Positions 17,181 to 26,977 are shown, numbered from the stretch's first letter. The stretch is 60,085 nt of DNA from Berkiella sp964594635 (GCA_964594635.1 CAZQMV010000013.1:1-60085), one strand, 5' to 3'. Numbers and translations: made by a program. The notes: generated by a model not told the origin, from the sequence alone.

Positions 17181-18443
17181 TCAATTCATAGTGGGTGTAA
17201 GTCTGCTGGTTGGCAATAGCACTACTGGAAAAGTCGCATTAGCTAATTCTTTAGGTAAAATTACCTGAGGTTGCCCGTTAATGACTTTAACGGTATGTAA
17301 CGCTTTCTCGCCTATGAGGTAGCGCTTATTTGGAGAGTCATTAATGGAATCAGTCACAGAAATACCTGAACCGTTCTTTTGAGCAACATAGTAACCACGA
17401 TAACCATGTACGATGATATTGTTATAACCTAATTTATTCATTTCCTCAGCAAATTTCCCTATTACAGATTCGGTTAATACTTTTGACTTAAGCGTTTCTT
17501 TATTGTCATCTATTGAAACATCGACTAATGCGGAATTACAGATATCAAAATAAAATTCCAGTGGCTGTTTCTTGCTTAATAAAACTTCTTTCAATTTGCA
17601 ACTTTCAACTATTTGATCAAATTGCTCTGCAAGTTCTTTTGGTGTAATGCGTTTTTCGAAGGTGATTGGCCCGACTTTTTCTTGATTACCGTGACCTGCA
17701 AAATGAAAAACAATCGGTGATTGCATTTCTTTAGTAATATTATCCAAAGTGTCTTCTAAAGTATGACCTTTGTGGATTTTTTTCGTTAACGCATCTTCAG
17801 TTGGCTGAACCCCTGAGCGCAGGTATAGTAATCTGGGACAAGCTCTTCCAGGTAACGATTTAATATATTGCAAAGTGGTGTGACCACGTTCTAATAAATC
17901 AAGATACTCTTGATCCAGATCTTTGTCTGGATGATAGCTGTCATCGACACCTGGATGTCGTGCAGGGAGTTTAGGTTCGCCTAATGCGATTACATACCGA
18001 CTAAATCGTTTACCCTTTACGTTTTCTTTATAGCCGGAAAGATCTCTCACTTTTTTAATATTCTTTAATTCTCTATTACTTGCCGCTGGCTTGTTTCTAG
18101 CTGCGTTTAATACCGTAGGTGCTAAGGGTTCTAGAAGATGATTTTCTGAAGCTTGTTCCTCTAAAGCAGCGTTAATTTCAGAAAGCATTATTCTGCGAAT
18201 ATAGTTAGATGCAATGGCAGGATTATTTAAATCAAGAAATTTTTTACTGACTAATAAAATGGCACCTTGTTCTTCTTGCTCTGGGGTCAATATAATGAAT
18301 TCGGGATTGTGTGCAGGGTCGCTTTCAGTTATTTGACGTTGTGTTTCGTTATGTTTTGCAATAACTTCACGAATTTTTGTAAGCGCATTGCTTATTGCCA
18401 ATTGACTATCAGCTTGAAAGGTTATAGTTGGTCCAGAGTGCAT
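17181..18443 (-). CDS. Caspase/CHAT-fold cysteine protease-like protein A
   Basis: A 420-residue protein with the clan CD pattern: VFHFAGHGNQEKVGPI (His251) and LEFYFDICNSALVDV (Cys302). The wording HFAGHG and CNSA is close to CHAT proteases. About 150 extra N-terminal residues precede the domain compared with paralogue B, and the sequence after the Cys contains the shared IIVHGYRGYYVA block. RBS AGAGGA lies 9 bases before the ATG. Paralogue B follows in the same direction after 93 bases. No adjacent partner protein of the kind seen in TPR-CHAT defence systems is visible, so a host-directed effector is the more likely role (inference). Confidence 0.62.
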   Translation of the reverse strand: MHSGPTITFQADSQLAISNALTKIREVIAKHNETQRQITESDPAHNPEFIILTPEQEEQGAILLVSKKFLDLNNPAIASNYIRRIMLSEINAALEEQASENHLLEPLAPTVLNAARNKPAASNRELKNIKKVRDLSGYKENVKGKRFSRYVIALGEPKLPARHPGVDDSYHPDKDLDQEYLDLLERGHTTLQYIKSLPGRACPRLLYLRSGVQPTEDALTKKIHKGHTLEDTLDNITKEMQSPIVFHFAGHGNQEKVGPITFEKRITPKELAEQFDQIVESCKLKEVLLSKKQPLEFYFDICNSALVDVSIDDNKETLKSKVLTESVIGKFAEEMNKLGYNNIIVHGYRGYYVAQKNGSGISVTDSINDSPNKRYLIGEKALHTVKVINGQPQVILPKELANATFPVVLLPTSRLTPTMN

Positions 18444-18651
18444 GATCCCGTTCCTCTTTAAGATTTTGTTTTTATAGTGACGATATGAATTTAGAAAGGA
18501 TATTTTACGTCATAGGTTAATTTATTAAAAGTAACTAACTTCTCATATGTCTGGTCATATAACCCTTCTGTCATATTTGAGCAGATAAAAACCTTCTGTG
18601 ATGAACTACACACAAAAAGAAAATGAGATTAAGTACAGAAAAAGCCTGATA

Positions 18652-21111
18652 TCAATGACCTTCAAAGGAGAGCAACACATCGGCACTGGATCCTTCAGTA
18701 CCAGTCGAAGCTTCTAGTGTGAGATTTTTTCCGAGTAGATATCGCAAACCAAAGTTATTGGCTGAATCGACAAGTCCTAAACTGTAGTGTAAGTAGAGAC
18801 GATCTGATAATTGTTTACCCATGGTAAACGCCGTATCTTCAAGAGGACTATGTCCTGGCAGATGACTTCCACCGCTGGCATTCGCTTTTTTGGTAAAGCC
18901 GAATTTATCGAGCTTTAATCGTTCGGCAAAATTTAATTGAACGTCTTGACGTCCATTACCCACAACGCTGACTAATTCCGAAGCGGCTTGTAGGAGTAAT
19001 TCACCTTGCGCTTCACTGACTTGGCTTTGTGGACGCCCAATCACTAAATACGAAATCACATCGGCATCGCTCATGGCGGGGGTGGAATAAAAATCTATTT
19101 TAGGCGATTTTAAATTGCCATGAAATTTAAGCCCTGCTGTCACAATTTGTTCAGACTTAGCAGAAACCAGGCTATTGGAAGGCGCAATTTTGCGTTGAGC
19201 GCGAATATCTAATAAAGGATCGTTAATAGGGCCACCTGAAAAAACCAGTTGACCATGATCGATATCAAAGGTTTGACCATAGCCACGGTATTTACCGTTG
19301 ATGAGATCAATTTGACCCTTTGCATTTGGCATTTGACCGGGTGTTTGACGAATTAATAATTTACCTGTGGCACCGGCGGTGAACCCGTGACCTTTATAAG
19401 AGATTTTTTTACCGAGCACGATTTCAATGTTAGTTGTTAGCCCTGTCGCAAAACTGCGTTGATTAAGGGGTTTTGCCACAGGCGCTTGCTTGGAAACAAT
19501 CACGACATCACTTGAAGTGGTGATCATATCTGGGTTTTTAAGGCTTTGAATTTCAGCTTGTGGTATCACAATGGTACCCGCTAAAACTGGCTCACCTTTT
19601 TTGATAGTGAGGGTAAGATCAGGATTGGCGAGAATATAATACTCTGGCGTATCGCTTAGCAGTAAATTTTCTCCTTTGAGATTTAAAGCGAGAGTAGGTG
19701 CATTATTCTTGAACGAACCTTCCCCTTTAAGCGTAAATGGACCGCTACCCCAGGTGCCTTCTCCCTCAATTTGAAGCAACTTATTAGGCTGTAAATGAAC
19801 GTTCAGTTGTGAAATGACGGCTTTACTGCCCCACACAAAGTGTCGAAGCTTGACCTCTTTTAGTAAAATATCGCCAGTGATTTCTGGTCGAGTCAGATTG
19901 CCGCTCACAGCTAAATTCACATTGCATTTGGCTCGCCATGGCTTAAGATCAGGAATCAACGGTGCCAGCGTTTTAATTTCTTTAACTTGCGATTGAATGC
20001 TACCAGAAAGCGCATAAGGCTTTTCCTTTTTAGCTTTAAGTGCAATAGCTAAGGGATAGCGATCCCAAAGTAACGCATCGAAAGAGGCAAGAATATGTTT
20101 TTTGTGATGCCAATCCAAAATAAAAGTGCCTTGCGTTTTACCCATGTCATCCCAACGATCGTGTTCAACAACCAATTCATTGAGTTTGGCTATCCATTTC
20201 TTACCCTGTAATTGCCCAGCAATAATGCTATTAACCGGATATCCATCAACGCGTGCCGAAACAATGGCTTGATGTTTGGCTAAAGTGCCAGAAAGCTGGA
20301 GTGATACATTCTCAAGCGATTTAAAAGTTTTAATGTGAGTGGCGTGTAGTGTCATATTCAGCTTGGTCGCATCACTCTCTAATTGATTTTTGAGAAAAAG
20401 AATATGGCCTTTCGTATTCAAGTTGCCATTAAAGTACTTGGTAAAATAGGAATTCTCGACTAAATGTAAATCCCAATGAATGTTCACGGTATCGGCAATG
20501 GTCGCATCGAGTGAACCTGCGCTTCCTTTGTAATGGACTTCTTGGAACAGGTTATCAAGACTTGTATCGGCATTGAGTAAGACCAGTGTATCAATGTGAT
20601 GATCTTGCTTTTCCCAATGAACGACACTGTTTTCTAATTCTATATTGGCTATTTTAAATGGCACGGGTATTTTATGAATTTCTGTTTTGACATCGACTAG
20701 GGTCGATTCCAAACTTTGCGTGGTTAGCGTTTGCGTTGTTTTGATCTCGGGTATTGGAGTAATTGTGATATCGGCTTGTTTGGCAATAATCCGGGTAATG
20801 GTTCTGTTGGAAATAAATTGTAGCCAGTCCCAGTCCACATTCAGCGAGGCGGCTGTTAAGGTAAATTTAGGAGAAGTGATGCTGACTTCTTTTAACAGAA
20901 GGGTTGTGCCAAAGGAACCTTCTGATCCGCTAAAGGTGATCTCATAAGGTGAAAATTCAGCCATGAGCAATAAAGCGGTTTGGGTTCCGTTAGGCGTGAA
21001 AAAGCAATAAGTCGCAAAAGCCACAAAACCTAGTAATAGGCTTGCAGCGAATTTAACGATTTTCTTTAAAATCGATAGCGGTTCTAATTGCCGGTATAAA
21101 AATGATGCCAT
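18652..21111 (-). CDS. tamB: Translocation and assembly module inner-membrane subunit TamB
   Basis: An 819-residue AsmA-like protein with one N-terminal membrane helix (about residues 17-40) and a long beta-rich periplasmic part; the C-terminal DUF490/TamB domain (about 480-819) contains NAKGQIDLINGKYRGYGQTFDIDHGQLVFSGG and a final FGLRYLLGKNLTLEAS segment that is expected to dock into TamA. It is shorter than the E. coli protein (about 1,260 residues). TamB bridges the periplasm and is linked to phospholipid transport and outer-membrane protein assembly. It follows tamA in the same direction after 209 bases. Confidence 0.9.
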   Translation of the reverse strand: MASFLYRQLEPLSILKKIVKFAASLLLGFVAFATYCFFTPNGTQTALLLMAEFSPYEITFSGSEGSFGTTLLLKEVSITSPKFTLTAASLNVDWDWLQFISNRTITRIIAKQADITITPIPEIKTTQTLTTQSLESTLVDVKTEIHKIPVPFKIANIELENSVVHWEKQDHHIDTLVLLNADTSLDNLFQEVHYKGSAGSLDATIADTVNIHWDLHLVENSYFTKYFNGNLNTKGHILFLKNQLESDATKLNMTLHATHIKTFKSLENVSLQLSGTLAKHQAIVSARVDGYPVNSIIAGQLQGKKWIAKLNELVVEHDRWDDMGKTQGTFILDWHHKKHILASFDALLWDRYPLAIALKAKKEKPYALSGSIQSQVKEIKTLAPLIPDLKPWRAKCNVNLAVSGNLTRPEITGDILLKEVKLRHFVWGSKAVISQLNVHLQPNKLLQIEGEGTWGSGPFTLKGEGSFKNNAPTLALNLKGENLLLSDTPEYYILANPDLTLTIKKGEPVLAGTIVIPQAEIQSLKNPDMITTSSDVVIVSKQAPVAKPLNQRSFATGLTTNIEIVLGKKISYKGHGFTAGATGKLLIRQTPGQMPNAKGQIDLINGKYRGYGQTFDIDHGQLVFSGGPINDPLLDIRAQRKIAPSNSLVSAKSEQIVTAGLKFHGNLKSPKIDFYSTPAMSDADVISYLVIGRPQSQVSEAQGELLLQAASELVSVVGNGRQDVQLNFAERLKLDKFGFTKKANASGGSHLPGHSPLEDTAFTMGKQLSDRLYLHYSLGLVDSANNFGLRYLLGKNLTLEASTGTEGSSADVLLSFEGH

Positions 21112-21133
21112 GAAATTTCATTCGCTTTTGCAG

Positions 21134-21155
21134 GGGCGGACCTCTGTGTCCGCCC
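21134..21155. repeat. GGGCGGAC hairpin repeat between tamA and tamB
   Basis: GGGCGGAC and GTCCGCCC form a perfect 8-bp stem with a 6-base loop, preceded by CAG. Similar GTAGGGG...CCCCTAC modules occur at 26205-26347, 46159-46450 and 52117-52144. There is no T-tract, so it is more likely a repeat remnant than a terminator. Confidence 0.55.
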
Positions 21156-21320
21156 GGATAATTAGCACGTAACCACACGATTTATCTAGCTAACCGCATT
21201 ATACCGACTGAATTACAGATTGGGTAGACTTAACTCTTTATTTTGTTTTATAACTAAATTAAATGAAAGAGGTCTGACCCCTTTCCAAAAAACTTGTCCG
21301 GCGAAGCGAGCGAAGACGGA

Positions 21321-23078
21321 TTAAATCTCCGGCCCAAACGACGCATGTATTCGCCATGCTTCACTATCTTTGCTTAACGGTTTGGCAATGGCAAATTTGA
21401 CTGGACCTAATCGGGTTTGCCATTCAACACCCACACCGGTACCCACGGCAATTTCATTGTCAAAGGTGCGAAAGGCATTACCCGCATCCACAAAAGCAAG
21501 TACCCCAAAAGGCTTTTTAATGGTTTTGACTATCTCAAAACTGGCAATCCCCAAATAGGCACCACCGACGGGGAGGTAATTACCGTCTTTATCGATCTCA
21601 TTGGGTAAAGAGCGATAGCCATAACCACGGATACTTAAATCACCACCGGCAAAAAACCGCTGACTTAAGGGTAAGCGTTCACTGTCATCGGGCAAGGTGA
21701 ACCCTAATTCAGTACGCACTAAGGCTTTTAAGGTATCATTAAAAGCATGCAGCCACTTGCATTGCATATAGGCTTGGAAAAAGCTGGTATCACTGAATAG
21801 CGCATCCACTGAGCCGCGCATATTGATTTCAATACGGCGTCCACGCGTTGGTGCTGCTGTGTTATCTCGTTTAGTTTGAATAAAGGTGACACTGGGTAAA
21901 ATCAATTTCGATTGAATAGGCTCATTGGTTATATACGCGGTGTAACTTTCATGTAAGTAAGCTAAGGCCAGTTTTCGTTGCCACGTATTGAATTCGCGGA
22001 TCTGTGTGATCCCTGCCTCATAAAGCTCTGAGGTTTTTTCGGTATATTCTTCTTCAAAGTAACCGCCATGCAGCGCAATGTTATCAGTTGCTGGGTATTT
22101 GCCGGGAATAATATAATCTGCTTCAAATTTATCATACACTTCTGAGATGCGTGCTTCGGCATGAAAACGATGGCCTAACGAATTTAAGCGGCGCCTTGTC
22201 CAGGCGGCCTTGCCTCGAATACCCGTGTCAGTGCCAAAGCCTGCGCCTAACACATACAGATTGGGTTTGGCATCTTTCAGATCGACTTGTACTGGCACAA
22301 TATTTGAATCAGGTGTGGTTTGTGGCTTTACATTCACTTCTGAAAAATAGTCGCTTTGCCCTAAATGACTTTGCAAGGTAAGTACTTTTTCAGGCGAGTA
22401 AATATCGCCTGCTTGAAAGGGCAGATAACGATTTAATAATGTATCTGACAATTCGGTTTCACTAAAAGTGACGGTGCCAAAATAATGGCGTTGTTTGGTG
22501 TCTAAGGTTAAAAAGAGTTCGCAACTTGCCGTGTCAATATTGACTTCAACCCGATGCTGACTAAAACTCGCATCCAGATACCCATTTTGGATCGCTTGTG
22601 TCAGCAACGCTTTTTTGCCTTGTTCATAAAGCATATGATCAAAAATCTCGCCCGGTTGCATTTCAAAGGCTTGTTTGATATCGCTTAAACGAGGATCGTT
22701 TTCACCTTCACCCGTAATCGCAAGAGTCATTTGGCGAATACGAACGGGTGTGCCCAAATCGACGCTGATCGTGACGATTTTCTGCTGCGGTTCGGTTTTA
22801 ATAGTGATCTTGGGTGAATAGTAACCAAATGGTTGAATGGCTTTGGTTATTTCTAGAATAGCGCGCTCTTCGTATTGAGCGATTTTCGTTTTATCGTCTA
22901 GTTCACTTTGTTCTGGCGTGAGTGTTAAATTGGCCCGAATATTCTCTTCAATGGTTTTACTCACGCCACTGATGTGAATGTTAAAGTCATCATTTGCAAA
23001 TAAAGGCGTAAAAGTACTCAGGCTACCAATCAGTAGGGCGGTACAAAAACGTTGCCGATAACTAACGGGGATTTTCAA
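21321..23078 (-). CDS. tamA: Outer-membrane translocation and assembly module protein TamA
   Basis: A 585-residue BamA/Omp85-family protein with signal peptide (cleavage near LFANDD), three POTRA-like domains (about 30-270) and a 16-strand barrel (about 280-585) including SQRFFAGGDLSIRGYGYRSLP near residue 475, the conserved VRGY/IRGY motif of Omp85 lid loops. The only available start is TTG at 23078, inside the last codons of the ABC ATPase gene (17-base overlap), and a full signal peptide follows it. Overlap places tamA in the ABC transporter operon. Confidence 0.92.
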   Translation of the reverse strand: MKIPVSYRQRFCTALLIGSLSTFTPLFANDDFNIHISGVSKTIEENIRANLTLTPEQSELDDKTKIAQYEERAILEITKAIQPFGYYSPKITIKTEPQQKIVTISVDLGTPVRIRQMTLAITGEGENDPRLSDIKQAFEMQPGEIFDHMLYEQGKKALLTQAIQNGYLDASFSQHRVEVNIDTASCELFLTLDTKQRHYFGTVTFSETELSDTLLNRYLPFQAGDIYSPEKVLTLQSHLGQSDYFSEVNVKPQTTPDSNIVPVQVDLKDAKPNLYVLGAGFGTDTGIRGKAAWTRRRLNSLGHRFHAEARISEVYDKFEADYIIPGKYPATDNIALHGGYFEEEYTEKTSELYEAGITQIREFNTWQRKLALAYLHESYTAYITNEPIQSKLILPSVTFIQTKRDNTAAPTRGRRIEINMRGSVDALFSDTSFFQAYMQCKWLHAFNDTLKALVRTELGFTLPDDSERLPLSQRFFAGGDLSIRGYGYRSLPNEIDKDGNYLPVGGAYLGIASFEIVKTIKKPFGVLAFVDAGNAFRTFDNEIAVGTGVGVEWQTRLGPVKFAIAKPLSKDSEAWRIHASFGPEI

Positions 23079-24369
23079 GGCTTAATATCCCTGAGTCATA
23101 ATCATAAGCAAAGATTTCGGCATAACGTCCCCAGTCAATCATCACGGTTAGCACGCGCTCAGATTCCGTTTCACTTAAATGCTCTTCAAGCTCTCTTAAA
23201 AAATACTGTTCAGATTCACGATGATTAGGACGATTATCAAGGGTGTCACGAATATGTTTAGCTAATGGAACATGTTTTTCGAGTTGTTTTGCAAAGAGTT
23301 TTTTACGTTCTAAAATGGTCGCATCTGCAAAAGCTTTACCATTGTCAGTGAGGGTGATGTCACCCTTTGAAACGGTTGCAAAATGCAGAATTTCCAACGC
23401 TTCGGTTAAGGGGAACAAGCTATCCACTTCTAAATGTAAATTTTCAGCCAGTAAGGGTAAGTCAATGTCGGCAGCTTGTTCATCTTCTGCCCAAATAGCA
23501 TCGATTAAACCGGTTAACTCGGAAATGCCGGCATCGGGTAAGCGATAAGCAAAGTCTACTTTTTGCGCTTCATCCATGCGCACGCGTTTGCGTTCGCTGG
23601 TGGTCATCAATGTGTAAATATCATCGACGAGTTTACGAAAGTGAGGATCTTCCGAGTCTCGTGGTAGGGGAGTGCTCACCTTAAGTTCTGCGCGTATGCG
23701 CCCTGGGTTGCTGGCAAAAATGATAATGCGATCAGCCATTAAAGCAGCTTCTTCAATACTGTGAGTGACAAATAAAATACCTTTGGTCCGAGTGCGTTTT
23801 GCCAGCCACAAATCGATTAAATCGCTTCGTAAGTTTTCAGAGGTTAACACGTCCAGCGCTGAGAAGGGTTCATCCATGAGAAGAACTTCAGGATTGACCA
23901 CTAGCGCGCGTGCCAAACCGACGCGTTGGCGCATACCGCCTGATAACTCTTTAGGATAGGCTGACTCAAAGCCGTCAAGACCAATCGTATCGATCGCTTT
24001 TAGAGCACGTTGACGTCGTTCCTGACGCGGAATGCCTAAGGCCTCAAGACCAAGTTCTACATTTTGTAAAACGGTCAACCAAGGCAGCAGGGCAAAATTT
24101 TGAAATACCATGGCAATGCCGCGGACGGGCTCATGAACCAATTGATCACGATAGACCACTTGTCCACCAGAAGGTTTCATAAGACCTGCGATAGTGCGTA
24201 GTAACGTTGATTTACCAGACCCTGACTTACCAATTAAGGCCACGATTTCATTTTCATACATGGTAAAGTCAACCGATTCGAGGACGGTTAATTCTTGACC
24301 TTCACTGGATCGAAACGTTTTTTTAAGATCTTTGACCGTGAAAATGACATTTTTTGAATCTTCAGCCAT
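23062..24369 (-). CDS. ABC transporter ATPase with C-terminal AAA-associated domain
   Basis: A 435-residue ATPase of the nitrate/sulfonate/taurine importer class. Residues about 8-260 hold Walker A (GKSGSGKST), Q-loop (VFQNFALLPW), signature (LSGGMRQRVGLARAL), Walker B (VLLMDEPFSALD) and the H-loop (FVTHS). Residues about 280-435 form an extra domain of the AAA-associated type found on a subset of these ATPases. It begins 2 bases after the permease stop and overlaps tamA at its 3' end. No substrate-binding protein is encoded nearby. Confidence 0.88.
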   Translation of the reverse strand: MAEDSKNVIFTVKDLKKTFRSSEGQELTVLESVDFTMYENEIVALIGKSGSGKSTLLRTIAGLMKPSGGQVVYRDQLVHEPVRGIAMVFQNFALLPWLTVLQNVELGLEALGIPRQERRQRALKAIDTIGLDGFESAYPKELSGGMRQRVGLARALVVNPEVLLMDEPFSALDVLTSENLRSDLIDLWLAKRTRTKGILFVTHSIEEAALMADRIIIFASNPGRIRAELKVSTPLPRDSEDPHFRKLVDDIYTLMTTSERKRVRMDEAQKVDFAYRLPDAGISELTGLIDAIWAEDEQAADIDLPLLAENLHLEVDSLFPLTEALEILHFATVSKGDITLTDNGKAFADATILERKKLFAKQLEKHVPLAKHIRDTLDNRPNHRESEQYFLRELEEHLSETESERVLTVMIDWGRYAEIFAYDYDSGILSLENPR

Positions 24370-24371
24370 AT

Positions 24372-26111
24372 TTAACTCACTTGATATCTTTCTTCAGCAA
24401 TGTCATAGAGTTTTTTCCATACAAGGCGATTGATCACCATAACATAGATACACATCACAGAAATGCCAAGTCCTATACGGACAAAATCACCTACGAGCGT
24501 ATATTCTGCAATATAACCCCCAAGGCCTTTTGCGTGTAAAGTTTTGCCACCCCAACTCACCACATCTGCTACTACGCTGGCATTCCAACAACCGCCAGCA
24601 GCTGCCATGGCTCCTGTAATGTAGTAAGGAAATATGCCTGGCAGAATCACTTTGCGCCACCACAGCCAACCTCTGACGCCATAATTTTGTGTGACGAGAT
24701 GAAGTTCTTGAGGCAAATTGGAAGTTCCGGCTACCACATTAAACAGGATGTACCATTGTGTGCCTAAGATCATTAAGGGGGCACTCCAAATGTTGATATT
24801 TAAGTCATAGGTAACAATCAACATGAATAGGACGGGGTAGACCAAATTAACTGGGAAGGCTGCTAAAAATTGCGCTATTGGCTGCATAATTTTGGCAACG
24901 GAAGGTTTTAAACCAACCCATACGCCAATGGGTACCCAAACCAGGGAACACAGCAGAATTAAAATAGTGACTTTAAAGGCAGTAATTAACCCTAGCCACA
25001 TGACATAAAGTACTTCGCTGATGTGCAGTTTCGTTAAAATAAAATGCCCAAGTAACCCAGTTGAACCAATCAGACCAATGAATAGGAAGCTATTCCAAAA
25101 TGTCACAGCAGTCCAAGATAACGCTTGGCGTACTCGTGGGGGCAGGCGTTTGAGTTGCGGCTTTTTCGGAAAAAAGGGACCGGTTAACAAATCGCGGATC
25201 CGCGCAAAAAACTTCATGACATGTTGAGTCATGTGAGCTCTTTGTAACAAATTTAAAAACCAGGTTTCGGTTTCAGCATCGGGGTTATGTTCCATTTTGA
25301 ACTTTTCTGACCACGTGATGAGCGGCCGGAAAATGAGCTGATCGTAAACCAAAATCACAATGAGCATGGTTAATATGACGTAGCTGATCGCTGCATAATC
25401 ACTTTGCTGCGTGGCCAGCATAATATAAGAACCAATACCCGGTAGGGTAATAACTTGATTATTGACTGAAATCGCTTCCGAGGCGACCACAAAAAACCAG
25501 CCCGCCGATAAGGACATCATGGTATTCCATATGAGTCCTGGTGTTGCAAAGGGCACTTCTAAACGCCAGAAACGTTGCCAAGGACTTAAATGAAACATGT
25601 CTGCTGCTTCACTGAGATCTTTGGGAATGGTTCGTAGTGACTGATAAAACGATAAGGCCATATTCCAAACTTGCGACGTAAAAATCGCAAATATCGCGGC
25701 GCACTCAGGCCCTAAGCGACTACCTGGAAAAAGATAAATAAAGGTTGATACAGTAATCGATAAAAAGCCCAAAATGGGAACAGACTGCATGACATCGATA
25801 AAGGGCAGAATAAATTTTTCAGCACGCTGATTTTTTGCCGCGAGCGTCCCAACCGTAAAGGTAAAAAGCAACGAGAAAAAAAGTGCGATGCCCATGCGAA
25901 TAATGGTACTTGTCGCATAGCCTGGCAACATTTCAGGCGAGAGTGAAATAGGAATGTGGTTGCCCAGCGCATAAGGGAGCGTCATCTTTTGCGCGCCCCA
26001 CGCTAAGGCAGCAAACAAACCAAATAGTAGAATCAGCACAACCAAATCCCACTGGTTCAAAGGCAGCGTCATTTTGCTTTTGGGTTGGCTGTAATAGGGC
26101 TTATTCGACAT
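24372..26111 (-). CDS. Fused double-permease subunit of ABC transporter
   Basis: A 579-residue inner-membrane protein with two copies of the BPD_transp_1 permease domain (about residues 85-260 and 385-560), separated by a cytoplasmic linker. Each half has an EAA-like loop (LSEAADMFHLSPWQRFWRLEVP in the first, LVTQNYGVRGWLWWRKVILPG in the second) that contacts the ATPase. A single chain can therefore supply both halves of the channel. I chose the ATG at 26111 over a TTG at 26123. With the ATPase it makes a complete transporter core, but the imported or exported substrate is unknown. Confidence 0.87.
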   Translation of the reverse strand: MSNKPYYSQPKSKMTLPLNQWDLVVLILLFGLFAALAWGAQKMTLPYALGNHIPISLSPEMLPGYATSTIIRMGIALFFSLLFTFTVGTLAAKNQRAEKFILPFIDVMQSVPILGFLSITVSTFIYLFPGSRLGPECAAIFAIFTSQVWNMALSFYQSLRTIPKDLSEAADMFHLSPWQRFWRLEVPFATPGLIWNTMMSLSAGWFFVVASEAISVNNQVITLPGIGSYIMLATQQSDYAAISYVILTMLIVILVYDQLIFRPLITWSEKFKMEHNPDAETETWFLNLLQRAHMTQHVMKFFARIRDLLTGPFFPKKPQLKRLPPRVRQALSWTAVTFWNSFLFIGLIGSTGLLGHFILTKLHISEVLYVMWLGLITAFKVTILILLCSLVWVPIGVWVGLKPSVAKIMQPIAQFLAAFPVNLVYPVLFMLIVTYDLNINIWSAPLMILGTQWYILFNVVAGTSNLPQELHLVTQNYGVRGWLWWRKVILPGIFPYYITGAMAAAGGCWNASVVADVVSWGGKTLHAKGLGGYIAEYTLVGDFVRIGLGISVMCIYVMVINRLVWKKLYDIAEERYQVS

Positions 26112-26204
26112 ATCAGTTATCAAATCATTATTTAAAGTATTGCACCATTATAGGGGGCCTCTTAGAACAAACAACAGGGGTATTTTCAATGCGATCATAT
26201 CTAG

Positions 26205-26347
26205 GTAGGGGCGCATCCCGCCCGCCTACGCTAATAAGCTTCGGCGTGGCTCGGTATTAGCCTTGTCGTAGCTCGAAGAGCGAAGACAGGTATGCGCCCT
26301 TTTAATCTTAAAGATTTTTGATGGGCGAATACAGGATGCGCCCCTAC
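26205..26347. mobile_element. 143-bp MITE-like element with 14-bp perfect terminal inverted repeats
   Basis: Starts GTAGGGGCGCATCC and ends with the exact inverse GGATGCGCCCCTAC. The interior contains GCTCGAAGAGCGAAGACAGG, a variant of a short module that recurs at about 54-76, 21296-21316 and 47562-47582, and a second inner GCGCCC/GGGCG pair. There is no coding frame and no clear target-site duplication. It fills most of the gap between the ABC permease and the chorismate mutase. Confidence 0.7.
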
Positions 26348-26416
26348 AAAGGGTTAATTAATCAATTGAATAACTATATTGATTGAGCTTTACGGCTGCA
26401 TTTGTTAGCATCGTTT

Positions 26417-26977
26417 ATGCATTATAAAAAAGTCTTTCAATTCCTTATTGCAGGGTGGTTATTAGGATGGTGCACCATGGCAATTAGCCAGCCGCTAACC
26501 CAGAGTAATCACTTATTTTCGCTTATCAACCAGCGCCTCATCCTCATGCAACAGGTTGCTCATTACAAATATATCCACCAGCAACCACTCTTTGTTTCTG
26601 CCGTTGAGCAAAACATCCTGCAGATTGTTGGAGACGACGCTAAGGCCGCAGGGATTGATGTTGTTAAAATGCAAAACGCGATCCAGCTGCAAATGCAAAT
26701 GGGCGTGAAGGTTCAGCAAGCTTGGACGGATGAGTGGCAAACAGGGATCAAACCTGTTGCTCCCTTAATCGAGCTAGACACCCAATTAAGACCCGCTCTT
26801 GCTAAAATAACCCATGAGATCGTGTTGCAAACGGCCAAAGCAAAAGCTGAATTAGCCGATCCTGCGAACCATGCAAGCTTAACCAATCAAATCAACCGGC
26901 TCATTGAAGCGCGTTTTGTCACAGAGTCGGATAAGCAATTGTTGTTGCAGTCATTGTTGGATGTTGTCAAAAAATGA
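26417..26977 (+). CDS. Periplasmic chorismate mutase, AroQ gamma type
   Basis: A 186-residue protein with a signal peptide (hydrophobic residues about 8-22, cleavage near AISQP) and the all-helical secreted chorismate mutase fold: FSLINQRLILMQQVAHYK carries the Arg and Lys that bind chorismate, and a C-terminal half typical of AroQ-gamma follows. The reaction is chorismate to prephenate outside the cytoplasm. I prefer the ATG at 26417 to a TTG at 26402. Its stop overlaps the ubiC start (ATGA), and pabB follows, so three chorismate enzymes form one operon. Confidence 0.8.
   Translation: MHYKKVFQFLIAGWLLGWCTMAISQPLTQSNHLFSLINQRLILMQQVAHYKYIHQQPLFVSAVEQNILQIVGDDAKAAGIDVVKMQNAIQLQMQMGVKVQQAWTDEWQTGIKPVAPLIELDTQLRPALAKITHEIVLQTAKAKAELADPANHASLTNQINRLIEARFVTESDKQLLLQSLLDVVKK

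Noticed and set aside
18444..18651. PmrA- or CpxR-type box upstream of the caspase-like gene
   Set aside because: TTAAT-like strings are present but do not match the tandem consensus used for Dot/Icm effectors; nothing else is seen in this gap.
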